Counted from the stretch's first letter, positions 19,532 through 28,582 are shown. The stretch is 64,000 bases of DNA from an uncultured Clostridia bacterium (GCA_934133005.1 CAKPAI010000002.1:124001-188000); one strand, 5' to 3'. The notes: a model not told the origin generated them from the sequence alone. Numbers and translations are program-made.

Positions 19532-19879
19532 TTAAGCTCCCATGAACTCGTCGATTGAAGTCTTATATTTCTTAGAAATTTTAACTTCTTTTCCACCTTT
19601 TGCTTGGTAAGATTTATCACTTGGATTTGTATCTATAGTAACTATAGCTTTTTTCCAATCTGATGTTCTTCCAACACTTCTACCAACTCTTTTTTCTTTT
19701 CCTTTAACAGTGATAGTATTTACTTTTAAAACTTTTACTTCAAATAGTTTTTCTACTGCATTTGCAATATCAACCTTTGTAGCTTTTTTGTTTACTTTGA
19801 AAGTGTACTTTCCTTCTTGAGTTGCTTCGTTTGAAGCTTCTGTTATTATAGGTTTTATAATTATATCTTCTGGTCTCAT
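19532..19879 (-). CDS. rplW: 50S ribosomal protein L23 (uL23)
   Basis: A 115-residue exit-tunnel protein that docks trigger factor and SRP ([52 protein letters not shown]). Its ATG overlaps the rplD stop, so the two are probably translationally coupled. It is slightly longer than usual at its C-terminus. Confidence 0.98.
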   Translation of the reverse strand: MRPEDIIIKPIITEASNEATQEGKYTFKVNKKATKVDIANAVEKLFEVKVLKVNTITVKGKEKRVGRSVGRTSDWKKAIVTIDTNPSDKSYQAKGGKEVKISKKYKTSIDEFMGA

Positions 19880-20502
19880 TATGCGTACACCTCCTCTAAT
19901 TTCTTTATAGTATCTTCTGTTACAACTAATTTGTTGTATTTTAATAAATCATAAATATTTATTGTTCCAACTAGTGTTGTTTTTACATTTTCAATGTTTC
20001 TTGCAGATTTTTGAACATTTTCGTTCTTTTCAGGAAGCATTATTAATGTTTTTCCTTCTACTTTTAAGTTTGAAAGAGTTTTTACCATTTCTTTAGTCTT
20101 TATTTCTTTCATTGGTATAGAATCAACTACTACTAATTCATTATCTAATACTTTTGAACTTAATACTGATTTAACAGCTAAAGCTCTTTCTTTCTTATTT
20201 ACAGTATATTTGTAAGAACGAGGTTTTGGTCCTAATGCTATACCACCTTTAATCCATTGTGGTGCTCTAGTACTTCCTTGTCTTGCACGTCCTGTTCCTT
20301 TTTGTCTCCATGGTTTTCTTCCACCACCTGAAACTTCTGCTCTTGTTTTTGTACTTTGTGTACCTTGTCTTTGATTTGCTAAAAAGTTAATTAAAACACT
20401 ATGTACAACTTCTTCATTTGGTTCAATTCCAAATATAGATTCGTTTAGTTCTAATTCTTTAACTTTCTTTCCGTTTATATCGTATACATCTATTTTAGGC
20501 AT
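19879..20502 (-). CDS. rplD: 50S ribosomal protein L4 (uL4)
   Basis: A 207-residue tunnel protein ([35 protein letters not shown] in parts, then [15 protein letters not shown]). L4 represses the S10 operon in gamma-proteobacteria through its leader RNA; whether the leader at 21603-21826 responds to L4 here is unknown. Confidence 0.98.
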   Translation of the reverse strand: MPKIDVYDINGKKVKELELNESIFGIEPNEEVVHSVLINFLANQRQGTQSTKTRAEVSGGGRKPWRQKGTGRARQGSTRAPQWIKGGIALGPKPRSYKYTVNKKERALAVKSVLSSKVLDNELVVVDSIPMKEIKTKEMVKTLSNLKVEGKTLIMLPEKNENVQKSARNIENVKTTLVGTINIYDLLKYNKLVVTEDTIKKLEEVYA

Positions 20503-20519
20503 ATTCTATTCCTCCTTCC

Positions 20520-21149
20520 TTAAGCTCTTGCACTTGATTTTACTTTTAATATTGAGCCTTTAGCTCCTGGAACGCTACCTTTTACTAAGATTACGTTCTT
20601 ATCTAAATCAACTGATATTACTTCTAAGTTTTGTATTGTTATTGTATTTCTTCCCATATGTCCTGGAAGTTTTTTACCCTTGAATACTCTACCTGGTGTT
20701 GATGTTGATCCCATTGATCCTGGTCTTCTATGATACATAGAACCATGTCCCATAGGTCCTCTTGATTGACCATGACGTTTTATAACACCTTGGAATCCTT
20801 TTCCTTTTGATGTTCCTTGGATATCAACTTTATCTCCTGCTACAAAAGTATCAGCTTTAACTTCATCTCCAACTTTAACTTCTGCTACAGCTTCTGTTCT
20901 GAATTCTCTTAAATGTTTCTTTAATGCTAATTTAGATTTTGTAAAATGTCCTATTTCTGGTTTGCTTAATTTGCTTTCCTTAACATCTTCAAATCCTAAT
21001 TGGATTGCATTGTATCCATCTGATTCTACAGTTTTAACTTGTGCAACTACACAAGGTCCAGCTTCGATTACTGTTACTGGAATAACTTTTCCTGCTTCGT
21101 CGAAAATTTGTGTCATTCCGACTTTCTTTCCTACTATTGCTTTGTTCAT
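20520..21149 (-). CDS. rplC: 50S ribosomal protein L3 (uL3)
   Basis: A 209-residue protein near the peptidyl-transferase centre ([71 protein letters not shown] in parts). GGAGG lies upstream of the ATG. The gap to rpsJ is 123 bases and is structured (21150-21272). Confidence 0.98.
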   Translation of the reverse strand: MNKAIVGKKVGMTQIFDEAGKVIPVTVIEAGPCVVAQVKTVESDGYNAIQLGFEDVKESKLSKPEIGHFTKSKLALKKHLREFRTEAVAEVKVGDEVKADTFVAGDKVDIQGTSKGKGFQGVIKRHGQSRGPMGHGSMYHRRPGSMGSTSTPGRVFKGKKLPGHMGRNTITIQNLEVISVDLDKNVILVKGSVPGAKGSILKVKSSARA

Positions 21150-21272
21150 TTTTAATTTTCCTCCTACTACTATTGGCTAACATATTAATGCTAGCATGGC
21201 GTCAACTCTTTTTAGTCTTGTTGCTAGACTTTAAAATTTATGGATTTTACTTTCGTTTAATTGGTAACGAAA
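21150..21272 (-). other. Structured spacer between rpsJ and rplC
   Basis: On the minus strand three hairpins can form: TTCGTT/AACGAA, AGTCT/AGACT and GCTAGCAT/ATGTTAGC (one G-T). No gene is visible. Role unknown. Confidence 0.3.
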
Positions 21273-21602
21273 TTATTTTATTTCTATATTTACACCAGCT
21301 GGTAGCTCCATTTTGCTTAAGCTTTCAACTGTTTTTTGTGTTGGGTATAGAATATCTATAACTCTTTTATGTGTTCTCATTTCAAATTGTTCTCTTGAAT
21401 CTTTATGTTTGTGTGGAGAACGTAAAATTGTTACTATTTCCTTTTCTGTTGGTAATGGAATAGGTCCTGAAACTTTAGCTCCTGTTCTTTTAGCAGTATC
21501 TACTATTTTTTCAGCAGACTGTTCTAAAAGTTGTGCATCATAAGCTTTAAGTCTTATTCTGATTTTACCGTTTGTTACCTCTGTTGTTTTTGTGTTTGCC
21601 AT
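21273..21602 (-). CDS. rpsJ: 30S ribosomal protein S10 (uS10)
   Basis: S10 is a head protein and also NusE in antitermination. The 109-residue sequence has [41 protein letters not shown] and [22 protein letters not shown] lies eight bases before the ATG. It is the first gene of the cluster; no tuf or fus precedes it. Confidence 0.98.
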   Translation of the reverse strand: MANTKTTEVTNGKIRIRLKAYDAQLLEQSAEKIVDTAKRTGAKVSGPIPLPTEKEIVTILRSPHKHKDSREQFEMRTHKRVIDILYPTQKTVESLSKMELPAGVNIEIK

Positions 21603-21826
21603 GCAATTTCCCTCCTTAAATATTTTTGTTTGTACGGAAGTTATAAACGCACCCTGGTGTTCTATGTATTACCATTATAAAAACCCAAGTTTGCATGATT
21701 CTTGGGATAAGTGCTAATTTATTCTTACCGCCTGGTCTAAGCCACGACATGCTCCACAAGAGTTCCCTCCAACCTAGATTATTACTAGTTGTAGCCACAT
21801 CTTGTTTCAACGCTATCATTACATGC
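21603..21826 (-). promoter_or_regulatory. Structured leader RNA of the S10 operon (candidate autoregulatory element)
   Basis: About 225 transcribed bases precede rpsJ, with visibly higher GC than the surroundings and no convincing ORF. They contain GAG-GGAA-CUC and other short pairings, then an attenuator-like hairpin (21679-21706), then a GC-richer segment near rpsJ. A ribosomal-protein-responsive or attenuation role is inferred from position and structure. Confidence 0.5.
21679..21706 (-). terminator. Attenuator-like hairpin within the S10 leader
   Basis: On the minus strand CCCAAG (21701-21706) pairs with CTTGGG (21684-21689) around 11 bases and is followed directly by TTTTT. It lies about 120 bases after the predicted transcription start and about 80 bases before rpsJ, so it could act as a conditional terminator. 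Confidence 0.55.
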
Positions 21827-21832
21827 TTTTCT

Positions 21833-21861
21833 ATTATATACTCTTTCTAGTTTATTGTCAA
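21833..21861 (-). promoter_or_regulatory. Sigma-A promoter of the S10-spc cluster
   Basis: TTGACA (21856-21861) and TATAAT (21833-21838) on the minus strand, 17 bases apart: both boxes match consensus fully. Confidence 0.92.
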
Positions 21862-21896
21862 TATTTTTTCTAGATATTTTTTATCTTAATACTCTT

Positions 21897-22572
21897 TTAT
21901 CTAACTTCTACTTCTTCTTTCTTCTTCTCTTGCTCTGCAATTTTTATTTCTGGATACATTTTGTATAATGTTTCTTCTGCAGAATATGTATGTAGAATTC
22001 CTCCAACCACCTCAAAATATTGTGGTAAATTATTCAAAACATCAGCTCTATCATATTTTATTTCATCCATTACTCTCAAAAATTCAGATTTCTTATAATG
22101 AGAGTATGACAACATTCCATTTACACAATCTTTTTCTACTTCTTTATTCCAATATTGAACTTCAACTTCCGGAAATAAATTTCTATCAAGCTGTCTTCTT
22201 TTTAATACTTCATCTTTCATATGTACCATTTGGTGTAACCCTTTATAATTTGTTTTTAATTTTTTCTTGTGGTCTTTAATTTGGTCTACCTCAAAAAACC
22301 TTTCTAGCTCTTCTATTATAATTTGTAATTCGCTTTCTTGTGCTATAATTCTTACTCCAAAACAGTCATCTAATTTTTTTCCTTTTTTTACATTTCCGCA
22401 TTGCTGACCTATAACTTTTTATTCTTCCTGTAACTTTTACATTCTCAGATATTCTCCCTGCTTTTTGTAATGCTTGTATTACACGGCCTATCATCATTAT
22501 TGTTGCCTTATATCCATTCTCTTGCCCTGCTATTTTGCTTTCATATTGACTCCTCGTATAACCGTCTTCCAA
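21897..22572 (-). pseudogene. RelA/SpoT-domain protein interrupted by a +1 frameshift
   Basis: Two adjacent minus-strand frames join into one ppGpp-synthetase-like protein of about 225 residues. The first part (22572 to about 22383) ends RIKSYRSAMRKC, matching the family's RIKSxxS block. The second part continues LDDCFGVRIIA, TNYKGLHQMVHM and PEVEVQYWN, matching DDxxGxR, GYRSxH and the vExQ block. The frames meet in a run A7-GG-A7; one A fewer would restore a single ORF. The best start is a TTG at 22572 with GAGGTG nine bases upstream. No hydrolase (HD) domain is present, so an intact form would resemble a small alarmone synthetase-like protein. It could be a pseudogene, a phase-variable gene, a slippage-decoded gene or a sequencing error. 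Confidence 0.7.
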
Positions 22573-22690
22573 ATTATTATTCACCTCTCCTTTTTTTGGC
22601 GCGTCATTTATTATACAACAAGTCTTTGTATTTTTCAATTATTTCTTATCTTCAAAATTCGACATTTTATATCATTTTTCAACTATAATA

Positions 22691-22725
22691 TAAAAAAAAT
22701 ACTCCTTAATGGAGCATTTTTTATT
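22691..22725. terminator. Terminator after spoVG
   Basis: ATGCTCC-ATTAA-GGAGTAT on the minus strand followed by eight T, directly after the spoVG stop. Confidence 0.8.
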
Positions 22726-22730
22726 ATATA

Positions 22731-23024
22731 TTATTCAACATCTTGGTTTTCTGACTCAGCTATAGGCATTGGATCCTCTGCTTTATCATAAGCTTCAAGT
22801 ATAGCTTCTTGTATCATATTTCTTACATCTTGATTGATTGGATGAGCTATATCTATAAACTTTCCATTTTTTTCTCTTCTAGGCATAGCCATGAATAAAC
22901 CATCTTTACCTTCTATTACTTTAATTTCATGAACAACAAATCCACCATCAATTGTTATAGAAGCAATAGCTTTCATTCTATTTCCTGAATTTACTTTTCT
23001 TATTTTTACGTCTGTGATTTCCAT
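22731..23024 (-). CDS. spoVG: Septation/sporulation regulator SpoVG
   Basis: SpoVG is a small nucleic-acid-binding regulator of cell division, envelope and sporulation genes. The 97-residue form starting [23 protein letters not shown] matches the B. subtilis length exactly and contains [25 protein letters not shown] longer frame opens at 23072, but GGAAGGCGG upstream of 23024 and family length favour the shorter one. It has a sigma-H-type promoter (23080-23106) and its own terminator. The presence of SpoVG does not by itself show sporulation. Confidence 0.97.
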   Translation of the reverse strand: MEITDVKIRKVNSGNRMKAIASITIDGGFVVHEIKVIEGKDGLFMAMPRREKNGKFIDIAHPINQDVRNMIQEAILEAYDKAEDPMPIAESENQDVE

Positions 23025-23053
23025 CTGAGCACCGCCTTCCAAAAGTTTATTTT

Positions 23054-23071
23054 TGTACATTCCTATGTACA
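23054..23071 (-). promoter_or_regulatory. Perfect 7-4-7 palindrome in the spoVG leader
   Basis: TGTACAT and ATGTACA flank a four-base loop (TCCT on plus, AGGA on minus), directly downstream of the sigma-H-type promoter. Possible repressor site or 5' UTR hairpin. Confidence 0.4.
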
Positions 23072-23079
23072 TTTATATT

Positions 23080-23106
23080 ATTCTCCATTAACTTGTTTTT
23101 TCCTTC
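23080..23106 (-). promoter_or_regulatory. Sigma-H-type promoter of spoVG
   Basis: On the minus strand GAAGGAAAA (23098-23106), an 11-base spacer, then GGAGAAT (23080-23086). This fits the Bacillus sigma-H consensus RnAGGAwWW-N11/12-RnnGAAT at every defined position. spoVG is a classic sigma-H target in B. subtilis. Confidence 0.65.
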
Positions 23107-23185
23107 TATATTTTTACAAAAATTTATCTTTTTTATTATTATAATTTTTGAGCACTTAGCTATTCGAAATTTAGCAAAAGAGGTA

Positions 23186-23214
23186 TTGAAAAATAAGTGT
23201 TTTGAGTATATAAT
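23186..23214 (+). promoter_or_regulatory. Sigma-A promoter of murC
   Basis: TTGAAA (23186-23191), 17-base spacer, TATAAT (23209-23214), on the plus strand about 80 bases before murC. Confidence 0.8.
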
Positions 23215-23292
23215 ATACCAAGTAAAAATATAATAGTATAAATTTATGAGAAAGGATGTTTAGCATATTATTGCTAACAGGTATTAACAAAA

Positions 23293-24684
23293 TTGACAAA
23301 TTTAGATGAACTAAAACAATATAAGCATATTCATATGCTTGGTATCGGCGGAACAAGTATGAGTGGTATAGCTGCCCTTCTTAAAAACTATGGTTTCTAT
23401 GTAACAGGCTCTGATGCTAACTCATCTGAACTTACAAATAAACTAATTGATAATGGTATTCATGTTGTAATAGGCCACAATCTTGAGGATTTACGTACTG
23501 CCAACCTAGTTGTATATAGTGCAGCAATCAACTATGATGACCTCGAAATGCAAGAAGCTCGTAGATTAAATATCGAAACAATTGAACGTTCAGCTTTTCT
23601 AGGTTTACTTACTAAATATTTCAATAATACCATTTGTATTTCTGGAACTCACGGAAAAACAACTACAACTTCTATGATCTCACTTGCTTTTCTAGAGGCT
23701 AAAAAAGATCCCACAATACAAGTTGGAGCAATTTTAAAGCCTATAAATGGAAATTATCGTGTTGGAAATAGTGATACATTTATTTTAGAATCTTGTGAAT
23801 ATTGTGAACAATTTCTAAAATTTCATCCACAAACAGCTGTTGTTTTAAATATTGATAATGACCATTTAGATTATTACAAAGATTTAGATCATATAAAACT
23901 TGCTTTTGAACATTTTGTAGAACTACTACCAAATGATGGAATTTTAGTATTAAATATGGATGATCAAAACTCTTCTGATCTTTACAAATACACAAAAGCC
24001 AGAACTGTTACAATTGGTATTGAAAGTGATAGGTGTAATTTTATAGCAAGAAATATATCTTTCGATAATAATGGCTTTCCAATATTTGATGTATATAGAA
24101 ACAATGCATTTTATAAAAGTTTCCATCTTTCAGTTCCTGGAAAGCACAACATATATAATGCTTTAGCTTGTATTGCAGTATGCTATGAGTATGGGATAGA
24201 TAAAGAAACAATAAAAGATTCTCTTTCAAAATACACAGGTGCGCATAGAAGATTTGAATTTGTAGGTTCTTCAAATGGAGCTAATATTTATGATGATTAT
24301 GCTCATCATCCAACAGAGATAAGAGCAACATTTAATGCAATGAAAAACAAAAAATTCAATAGATCATGGGTTGTTTTTCAGCCCCATACATACTCTAGAA
24401 CTAAAAATTTATTACAAGACTTTGCTCAAAGTTTATCAGGATTTGATAATATAATTATTACCGATATATATGCAGCAAGAGAAGTTGATAATCATGAAGT
24501 TTCTTCAAAAGATTTAGTAAATTTAATCAACGTAAATAGAGTTGGTAAGCCAGCAATTTATATGTCTGACTTTAATGAAATTTCAAAATATATTCGTGAC
24601 AGAGTTATGCCTAATGATATAGTTTTAACTATCGGTGCTGGAACTGTTACAAATATTGGAGCAATGATAATAAATAATAAATAA
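23293..24684 (+). CDS. murC: UDP-N-acetylmuramate--L-alanine ligase
   Basis: MurC adds the first amino acid to the peptidoglycan stem peptide in the cytoplasm. The 463-residue sequence has the Rossmann start HIHMLGIGGTSMSGIA, the ATP loop SGTHGKTTTTSM, the central DNDHLDYYKD, the hinge block HRRFEFVG and the Mur C-terminal DDYAHHPTEIRAT. The only possible start near the family N-terminus is the TTG at 23293 with a weak AGG site; an upstream in-frame stop at 23275 excludes anything longer. It is monocistronic between its promoter and terminator. Confidence 0.96.
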   Translation: MTNLDELKQYKHIHMLGIGGTSMSGIAALLKNYGFYVTGSDANSSELTNKLIDNGIHVVIGHNLEDLRTANLVVYSAAINYDDLEMQEARRLNIETIERSAFLGLLTKYFNNTICISGTHGKTTTTSMISLAFLEAKKDPTIQVGAILKPINGNYRVGNSDTFILESCEYCEQFLKFHPQTAVVLNIDNDHLDYYKDLDHIKLAFEHFVELLPNDGILVLNMDDQNSSDLYKYTKARTVTIGIESDRCNFIARNISFDNNGFPIFDVYRNNAFYKSFHLSVPGKHNIYNALACIAVCYEYGIDKETIKDSLSKYTGAHRRFEFVGSSNGANIYDDYAHHPTEIRATFNAMKNKKFNRSWVVFQPHTYSRTKNLLQDFAQSLSGFDNIIITDIYAAREVDNHEVSSKDLVNLINVNRVGKPAIYMSDFNEISKYIRDRVMPNDIVLTIGAGTVTNIGAMIINNK

Positions 24685-24715
24685 GGTCGAAGCATTCCGC
24701 TTCAACCTTATTTTT
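24682..24715. terminator. Convergent terminator of murC and the transglutaminase gene
   Basis: AAGGTCGAAGC (24683-24693) and GCTTCAACCTT (24699-24709) pair with one mismatch, flanked by A- and T-runs on both sides. Confidence 0.75.
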
Positions 24716-25865
24716 AATATACCCCATTTATATAACTCGTTTCAGAAAGTGTTGGATAAACAAATTCTTTTCCTTGATTTGTTATCTTTCCATTTGGATA
24801 ATGGTTCTTATTTATAGTATCTGCTCCTTTTAGAAAATACTTATATTTTATGTTATTTGTTATTTTTCCGTTTCCTGTTATAATTGGATCGTCCCAAGTG
24901 CAATCAACCGCATACCACTTTTCGTTTATTTTTACATAATTCCATTCATGATTTTCTGTATCTCCATTGCTATTTGTAGCAGATCCTACAACTAAAATAC
25001 AAGGAACACCAGCGTAATCCATTAAATATTTAAAAGCCTCTGCATACCCTTCACACACAGCTTTCCTTGATACTAAAGCGCCATATAAATTATATATATA
25101 ACTATCATTTAAAGTTGTATCATATTCTACATTATCTACAAGCCAATCATGTGCTTTTAAAACTTTATCATAATCACTTCCAACTAAAGTTTTTACAATT
25201 TCATCTCTTTTATTTTCTATTTCTTTTACCATACTGTCAACAGTACTTCCATTAAATATATCATCCAATAAATATCCAGAACTATCTCTTGGTTTCATTG
25301 CAAGCTTATATGAAGTTGACTTAACAAATGTAGTTTTAGTAACTATCATATTTACTTTTGACACGTCCATAAAGAATAAATCCACTCTATCTAATCCAAT
25401 TGCATCCCAAGCTGATTGAAAATTTATATTTAATGCCTCATCTCCACCATCTTGTTTTAGAATATCTGAAACACTACTTGGCAAATCAATCGTATACTGT
25501 CCTGACTTTAAGTTTTCTATATTTTTCTCAATTTCATCATATATTAATTTTGCATTATCATTTAGTTGGTTATAGAAATATTTATTATTTAATCCATTAG
25601 TTGTATATGATGTGCCATTACTCGGATTATCCTTTACCAATGGTATTACTTCTTCAGTATTTTTTGTTTCATTATTATTCAGTAAATTACCACTTGTAGT
25701 ATTCTCTCTAACTACTTGTGATTCCTGATTATTATAACTTGCATATTTATCATCATTTGCATCTTTTATTAATATGTACATATATAAAAATACCATTATT
25801 ACTAATGAAATAAGTATAATTTGCAATAGTATATATAATTTAGTTTCTTTTGTATTATTTTCCAT
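24714..25865 (-). CDS. Membrane-anchored transglutaminase-like protein
   Basis: A signal-anchor helix lies at about residues 10-30. A spacer follows, and then a transglutaminase/protease-like domain with the Cys-His-Asp triad in context: KAVCEGYAEAF near residue 270, NHEWNYV near 307 and YAVDCTWDDP near 322. The domain should face outside the cell. Family members cross-link or cleave amide bonds, often on cell-wall or surface proteins; the substrate is unknown. It is the last gene of a possible unit radical SAM-thioesterase-transglutaminase, 26 bases after the thioesterase. Confidence 0.88.
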   Translation of the reverse strand: MENNTKETKLYILLQIILISLVIMVFLYMYILIKDANDDKYASYNNQESQVVRENTTSGNLLNNNETKNTEEVIPLVKDNPSNGTSYTTNGLNNKYFYNQLNDNAKLIYDEIEKNIENLKSGQYTIDLPSSVSDILKQDGGDEALNINFQSAWDAIGLDRVDLFFMDVSKVNMIVTKTTFVKSTSYKLAMKPRDSSGYLLDDIFNGSTVDSMVKEIENKRDEIVKTLVGSDYDKVLKAHDWLVDNVEYDTTLNDSYIYNLYGALVSRKAVCEGYAEAFKYLMDYAGVPCILVVGSATNSNGDTENHEWNYVKINEKWYAVDCTWDDPIITGNGKITNNIKYKYFLKGADTINKNHYPNGKITNQGKEFVYPTLSETSYINGVY

Positions 25866-25891
25866 ACTTTCCTAGGTTCCTCTCTCATAAA

Positions 25892-26608
25892 TTAGTAAAG
25901 TCTCACAATTGCATGTAATACTTTATTATCTTTAGACTTTATTGTGACTATATCTTTTCCATCTTCTATTGTATACTTACACATAATGTCATCATTTAGT
26001 TTTATTTGTTTCTTATATGTTATTTCTATATTATCTTTTTCTTCTCCATAATAAATATCTTCTGGTAAAATTTCATAAGCAATATCTAAATAGTACAAAT
26101 TATGTACATGTCTATTTACATCTATTTGACTTCTTAAAATTTTATAGTCATTTTCCTTAATAACTGATTTAGGTTCTTTTAATTTTTCAATTTCTTCTTC
26201 AAAAACACTCTTATTAAAAAATGTATATTTACTTCTTACTTCTTCTGATATTCCTACTAACTTTAGTGTTCTAATATCAACCAATGTCCACTTACTAGTT
26301 GCAATAACACAAAGATTTCCATTAGAGTCATAAATTTCATAATCTCTATATGTAAAAATTTTATTACCGTCTCTTGCCCATGTCCTTGCTATAACTTCCT
26401 CATTATATATTGGTCTTCTTAGTACTTTTACCTTCCAAGCAAGAAGAACCCAACTAAGATTATTTTCTTCAATTTCATTTAAGCCATATCCTGCTTTTTC
26501 AGACTCTATTCCCCCAACATCTTCTAACATTTTTATTATTGCTTTATTACTTATTTTATTTTTTCTGCCTACGTCAGTTAGTCCTAATGTATATTTTTTT
26601 TCTTCCAA
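25892..26608 (-). CDS. Acyl-ACP thioesterase
   Basis: This 238-residue protein has two hotdog domains. It shows LLAWKVKVLRRP, WARDGNKIFTYRDYEI and SKWTLVDIRTLK in the first domain, and DVNRHVHNLYYLDIAYE in the second. The last block matches the catalytic DxNxHVxN of FatA/FatB-type thioesterases. It hydrolyses acyl-ACP to free fatty acid, ending chain elongation. The second Asn-rich position is His-Asn (HVHN rather than HVNN), a mild change. Confidence 0.88.
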   Translation of the reverse strand: MEEKKYTLGLTDVGRKNKISNKAIIKMLEDVGGIESEKAGYGLNEIEENNLSWVLLAWKVKVLRRPIYNEEVIARTWARDGNKIFTYRDYEIYDSNGNLCVIATSKWTLVDIRTLKLVGISEEVRSKYTFFNKSVFEEEIEKLKEPKSVIKENDYKILRSQIDVNRHVHNLYYLDIAYEILPEDIYYGEEKDNIEITYKKQIKLNDDIMCKYTIEDGKDIVTIKSKDNKVLHAIVRLY

Positions 26609-26684
26609 TTTCTATCTTCTCCTTTTTAATTATAAATCTATATACATATTTTTTCAACTTTTTTATACTGGTATTTTATTCCTC

Positions 26685-27569
26685 TTAAAAATCCGGAACA
26701 TATTCTTCTTCATGTTCTCCTAAGTCTTGCATATATCCGTTTTCTATATCTAGTATGAATAAATATTTTTCAATTTCTGAATATTCTTTTTTATTTATCT
26801 TTCTATTTAATAAATTATCTTCTCTTGCTTTATATGTTGGAAAATATTGTGCCATAACACTAATATATGCTTTTCCCTCAAGATTTTCCTTAAACCATTT
26901 AAGTATATTTTTTGAATTTTGAATATGATTTGGTAATACTAAATGTCTTACTATTACTCCTTTTTTTATTATTCCATTTTCATCAAACTCTGGACATCCA
27001 ACTTGTTCTATCATTTCTTTTATTGCAGATGTTGCAATATTAAAATATTCTGGTGCTTTTGAATATTTTATTGCAAGTTCATTTGAATAATACTTTAAAT
27101 CTGGCAAATATACATCAATATATCCTTTTAAATTTTTAATTGTTTCAATATTTTCATATCCATTACTATTATATATTATTGGAATGTTTAATCCCCTCTT
27201 TTTTGCAATCTTAATAGCTTCAATTATTTGATAAGCATACATAGTTGGTGTTACTAAATTTATATTATTTGCACCTTTTTTTTGTTGTTTTAAAAATATA
27301 TCAGCAAGCTCTTCTATTGTTATTTCATATCCTTTTCCTTCACTACTTATTTTGTAGTTTTGGCAATATATACAATTTAGATTACAATTAGAAAAAAATA
27401 CTGTTCCAGAACCATTTTTACCGCTTATGCATGGTTCTTCATAATAGTGTAACGAATATAGTGCAATTTTTATTTTATTATCACATTTACATCTTCCTTT
27501 TTCTCCATTTAGTCTATTTACTTTACACTCAAATGGACATACTTTACATTTGCTAAGTTCCTCTAACAT
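26685..27569 (-). CDS. Radical SAM protein of the PflA-like family
   Basis: An N-terminal cysteine cluster (CKVCPFECKVNR, GRCKC) precedes the radical SAM motif CNLNCIYC near residue 67, with GTVFFSNCNLNC context. The later blocks (NLVTPTMYAYQIIEA, DVYLPDLKYY, VIVRHLVLPNH) fit proteins annotated as putative pyruvate formate-lyase activating enzymes of the PflX type. Such enzymes generate a glycyl or substrate radical from S-adenosylmethionine, but no partner glycyl-radical enzyme is in the window. The ATG at 27569 has AAAGGTG at good spacing, so it is preferred over an upstream in-frame ATG at 27602. Confidence 0.85.
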   Translation of the reverse strand: MLEELSKCKVCPFECKVNRLNGEKGRCKCDNKIKIALYSLHYYEEPCISGKNGSGTVFFSNCNLNCIYCQNYKISSEGKGYEITIEELADIFLKQQKKGANNINLVTPTMYAYQIIEAIKIAKKRGLNIPIIYNSNGYENIETIKNLKGYIDVYLPDLKYYSNELAIKYSKAPEYFNIATSAIKEMIEQVGCPEFDENGIIKKGVIVRHLVLPNHIQNSKNILKWFKENLEGKAYISVMAQYFPTYKAREDNLLNRKINKKEYSEIEKYLFILDIENGYMQDLGEHEEEYVPDF

Positions 27570-27625
27570 TTTTATCACCTTTCTTCCACATTTTATCATC
27601 AATTTAACCTCTTTACAACTTTAAT

Positions 27626-27654
27626 TTGACAAAACTTAACAAACATTGTAAAAT
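27626..27654 (+). promoter_or_regulatory. Sigma-A promoter of the E2-like gene
   Basis: TTGACA (27626-27631), 17-base spacer, TAAAAT (27649-27654). Confidence 0.88.
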
Positions 27655-27687
27655 ATTTATGTTATTATAATAAAAGGGAGATTTAAA

Positions 27688-28539
27688 ATGTTTGGTCATA
27701 GAAGTGATGGTAGAAGACTAAAACACCTTCCACCATTTTTTAAGGTTATACCTAATATAATGCCAACGCGTAATGACGCACAGGTATTTTTTAAGCAAGA
27801 TATTGTACTATCTGGTATAGATGAATATATCGCAAAAAAAGCAACTGAAGGAATAAGGCTTTCTTATATGAATATAGTTTACGCCTCTTTAGTTAGAGTA
27901 ATATCACAAAAACCTGCTTTAAACAGATTTACTATGAATGGACTTACTTATGCACGTGATGGAATTTATGTATCTTTAGCTATAAAAAAAAGCCTTACAG
28001 ATGAAGGTCAAGAAACCACTACAAAAATTAGATTTACTGGTAATGAAAATATTTTTGAAATTAAAGAAAAATTAGATAGTGTAATTGGTGAAAATAAACA
28101 ACAATCTACCGAAAATAATACAGATAATGTAGCTAAATTTCTTGGTCATATTCCAGATTCTTTAGCAAGAAAAATAGTAAAATTATTATTTTTCTTTGAT
28201 AAACATGGAATTTTACCAAGAGCAATTATTGATGCAAGCCCATTTCATACAAGTGTGTTTTTGACAAATGTTGGTTCTCTTGGAATTGACAGTATTTATC
28301 ATCATTTATATAATTTTGGTACAACTAGTTTATTTTTTGCAATGGGTAAAAAAAAGAAAAGCTTTATTTATGATGATGATGAAATCTTTGAGGAAAAATG
28401 TTTTTCGATTGCTTTTGTTGGTGATGAAAGAATTTGTGATGGTTATTACTACGCTTCTTCTTTCAAATTGCTTTGTAAATATCTAAAAAAGCCTGAATTG
28501 TTAGAAGAAAATGTTGTAGTAAAGCAAGACATTGAATAA
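27688..28539 (+). CDS. Lone E2-type acyltransferase domain protein with altered catalytic His
   Basis: The 283-residue sequence resembles the catalytic domain of 2-oxoacid dehydrogenase acyltransferases (chloramphenicol-acetyltransferase fold): VVYASLVRVISQKPALNRF-like, VFLTNVGSLGID and FSIAFVGDERICDGYYYA. No lipoyl or peripheral-subunit-binding domain is present and no E1 or E3 gene is nearby. The family active site DHRxxDG reads DERICDG here, so the catalytic His is Glu. A standard acetyl-transfer mechanism is therefore doubtful. GGGAG precedes the ATG. The unit is monocistronic with its own promoter and terminator. Role unknown. Confidence 0.8.
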   Translation: MFGHRSDGRRLKHLPPFFKVIPNIMPTRNDAQVFFKQDIVLSGIDEYIAKKATEGIRLSYMNIVYASLVRVISQKPALNRFTMNGLTYARDGIYVSLAIKKSLTDEGQETTTKIRFTGNENIFEIKEKLDSVIGENKQQSTENNTDNVAKFLGHIPDSLARKIVKLLFFFDKHGILPRAIIDASPFHTSVFLTNVGSLGIDSIYHHLYNFGTTSLFFAMGKKKKSFIYDDDEIFEEKCFSIAFVGDERICDGYYYASSFKLLCKYLKKPELLEENVVVKQDIE

Positions 28540-28544
28540 ATTTT

Positions 28545-28578
28545 AAGTGAATCCAATTTATACACTGGATTCACTTTT
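28545..28578. terminator. Bidirectional terminator
   Basis: GTGAATCCA and TGGATTCAC form a perfect stem extended by AA/TT, with T-run TTTTATTT on the plus side, between convergent genes. Confidence 0.85.
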
Positions 28579-28582
28579 ATTT

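Noticed and set aside
21616..21819. 67-residue minus-strand frame upstream of rpsJ
   Set aside because: It lies within the leader RNA, has no clear ribosome-binding site, spans the attenuator hairpin and shows no protein-like pattern.
21603..21832. Possible IS605/TnpB relic or tRNA-like element in the S10 leader because of raised GC
   Set aside because: No TnpB frame, no tRNA cloverleaf and no IS ends are visible; the promoter and attenuator hairpin explain it better as a leader.
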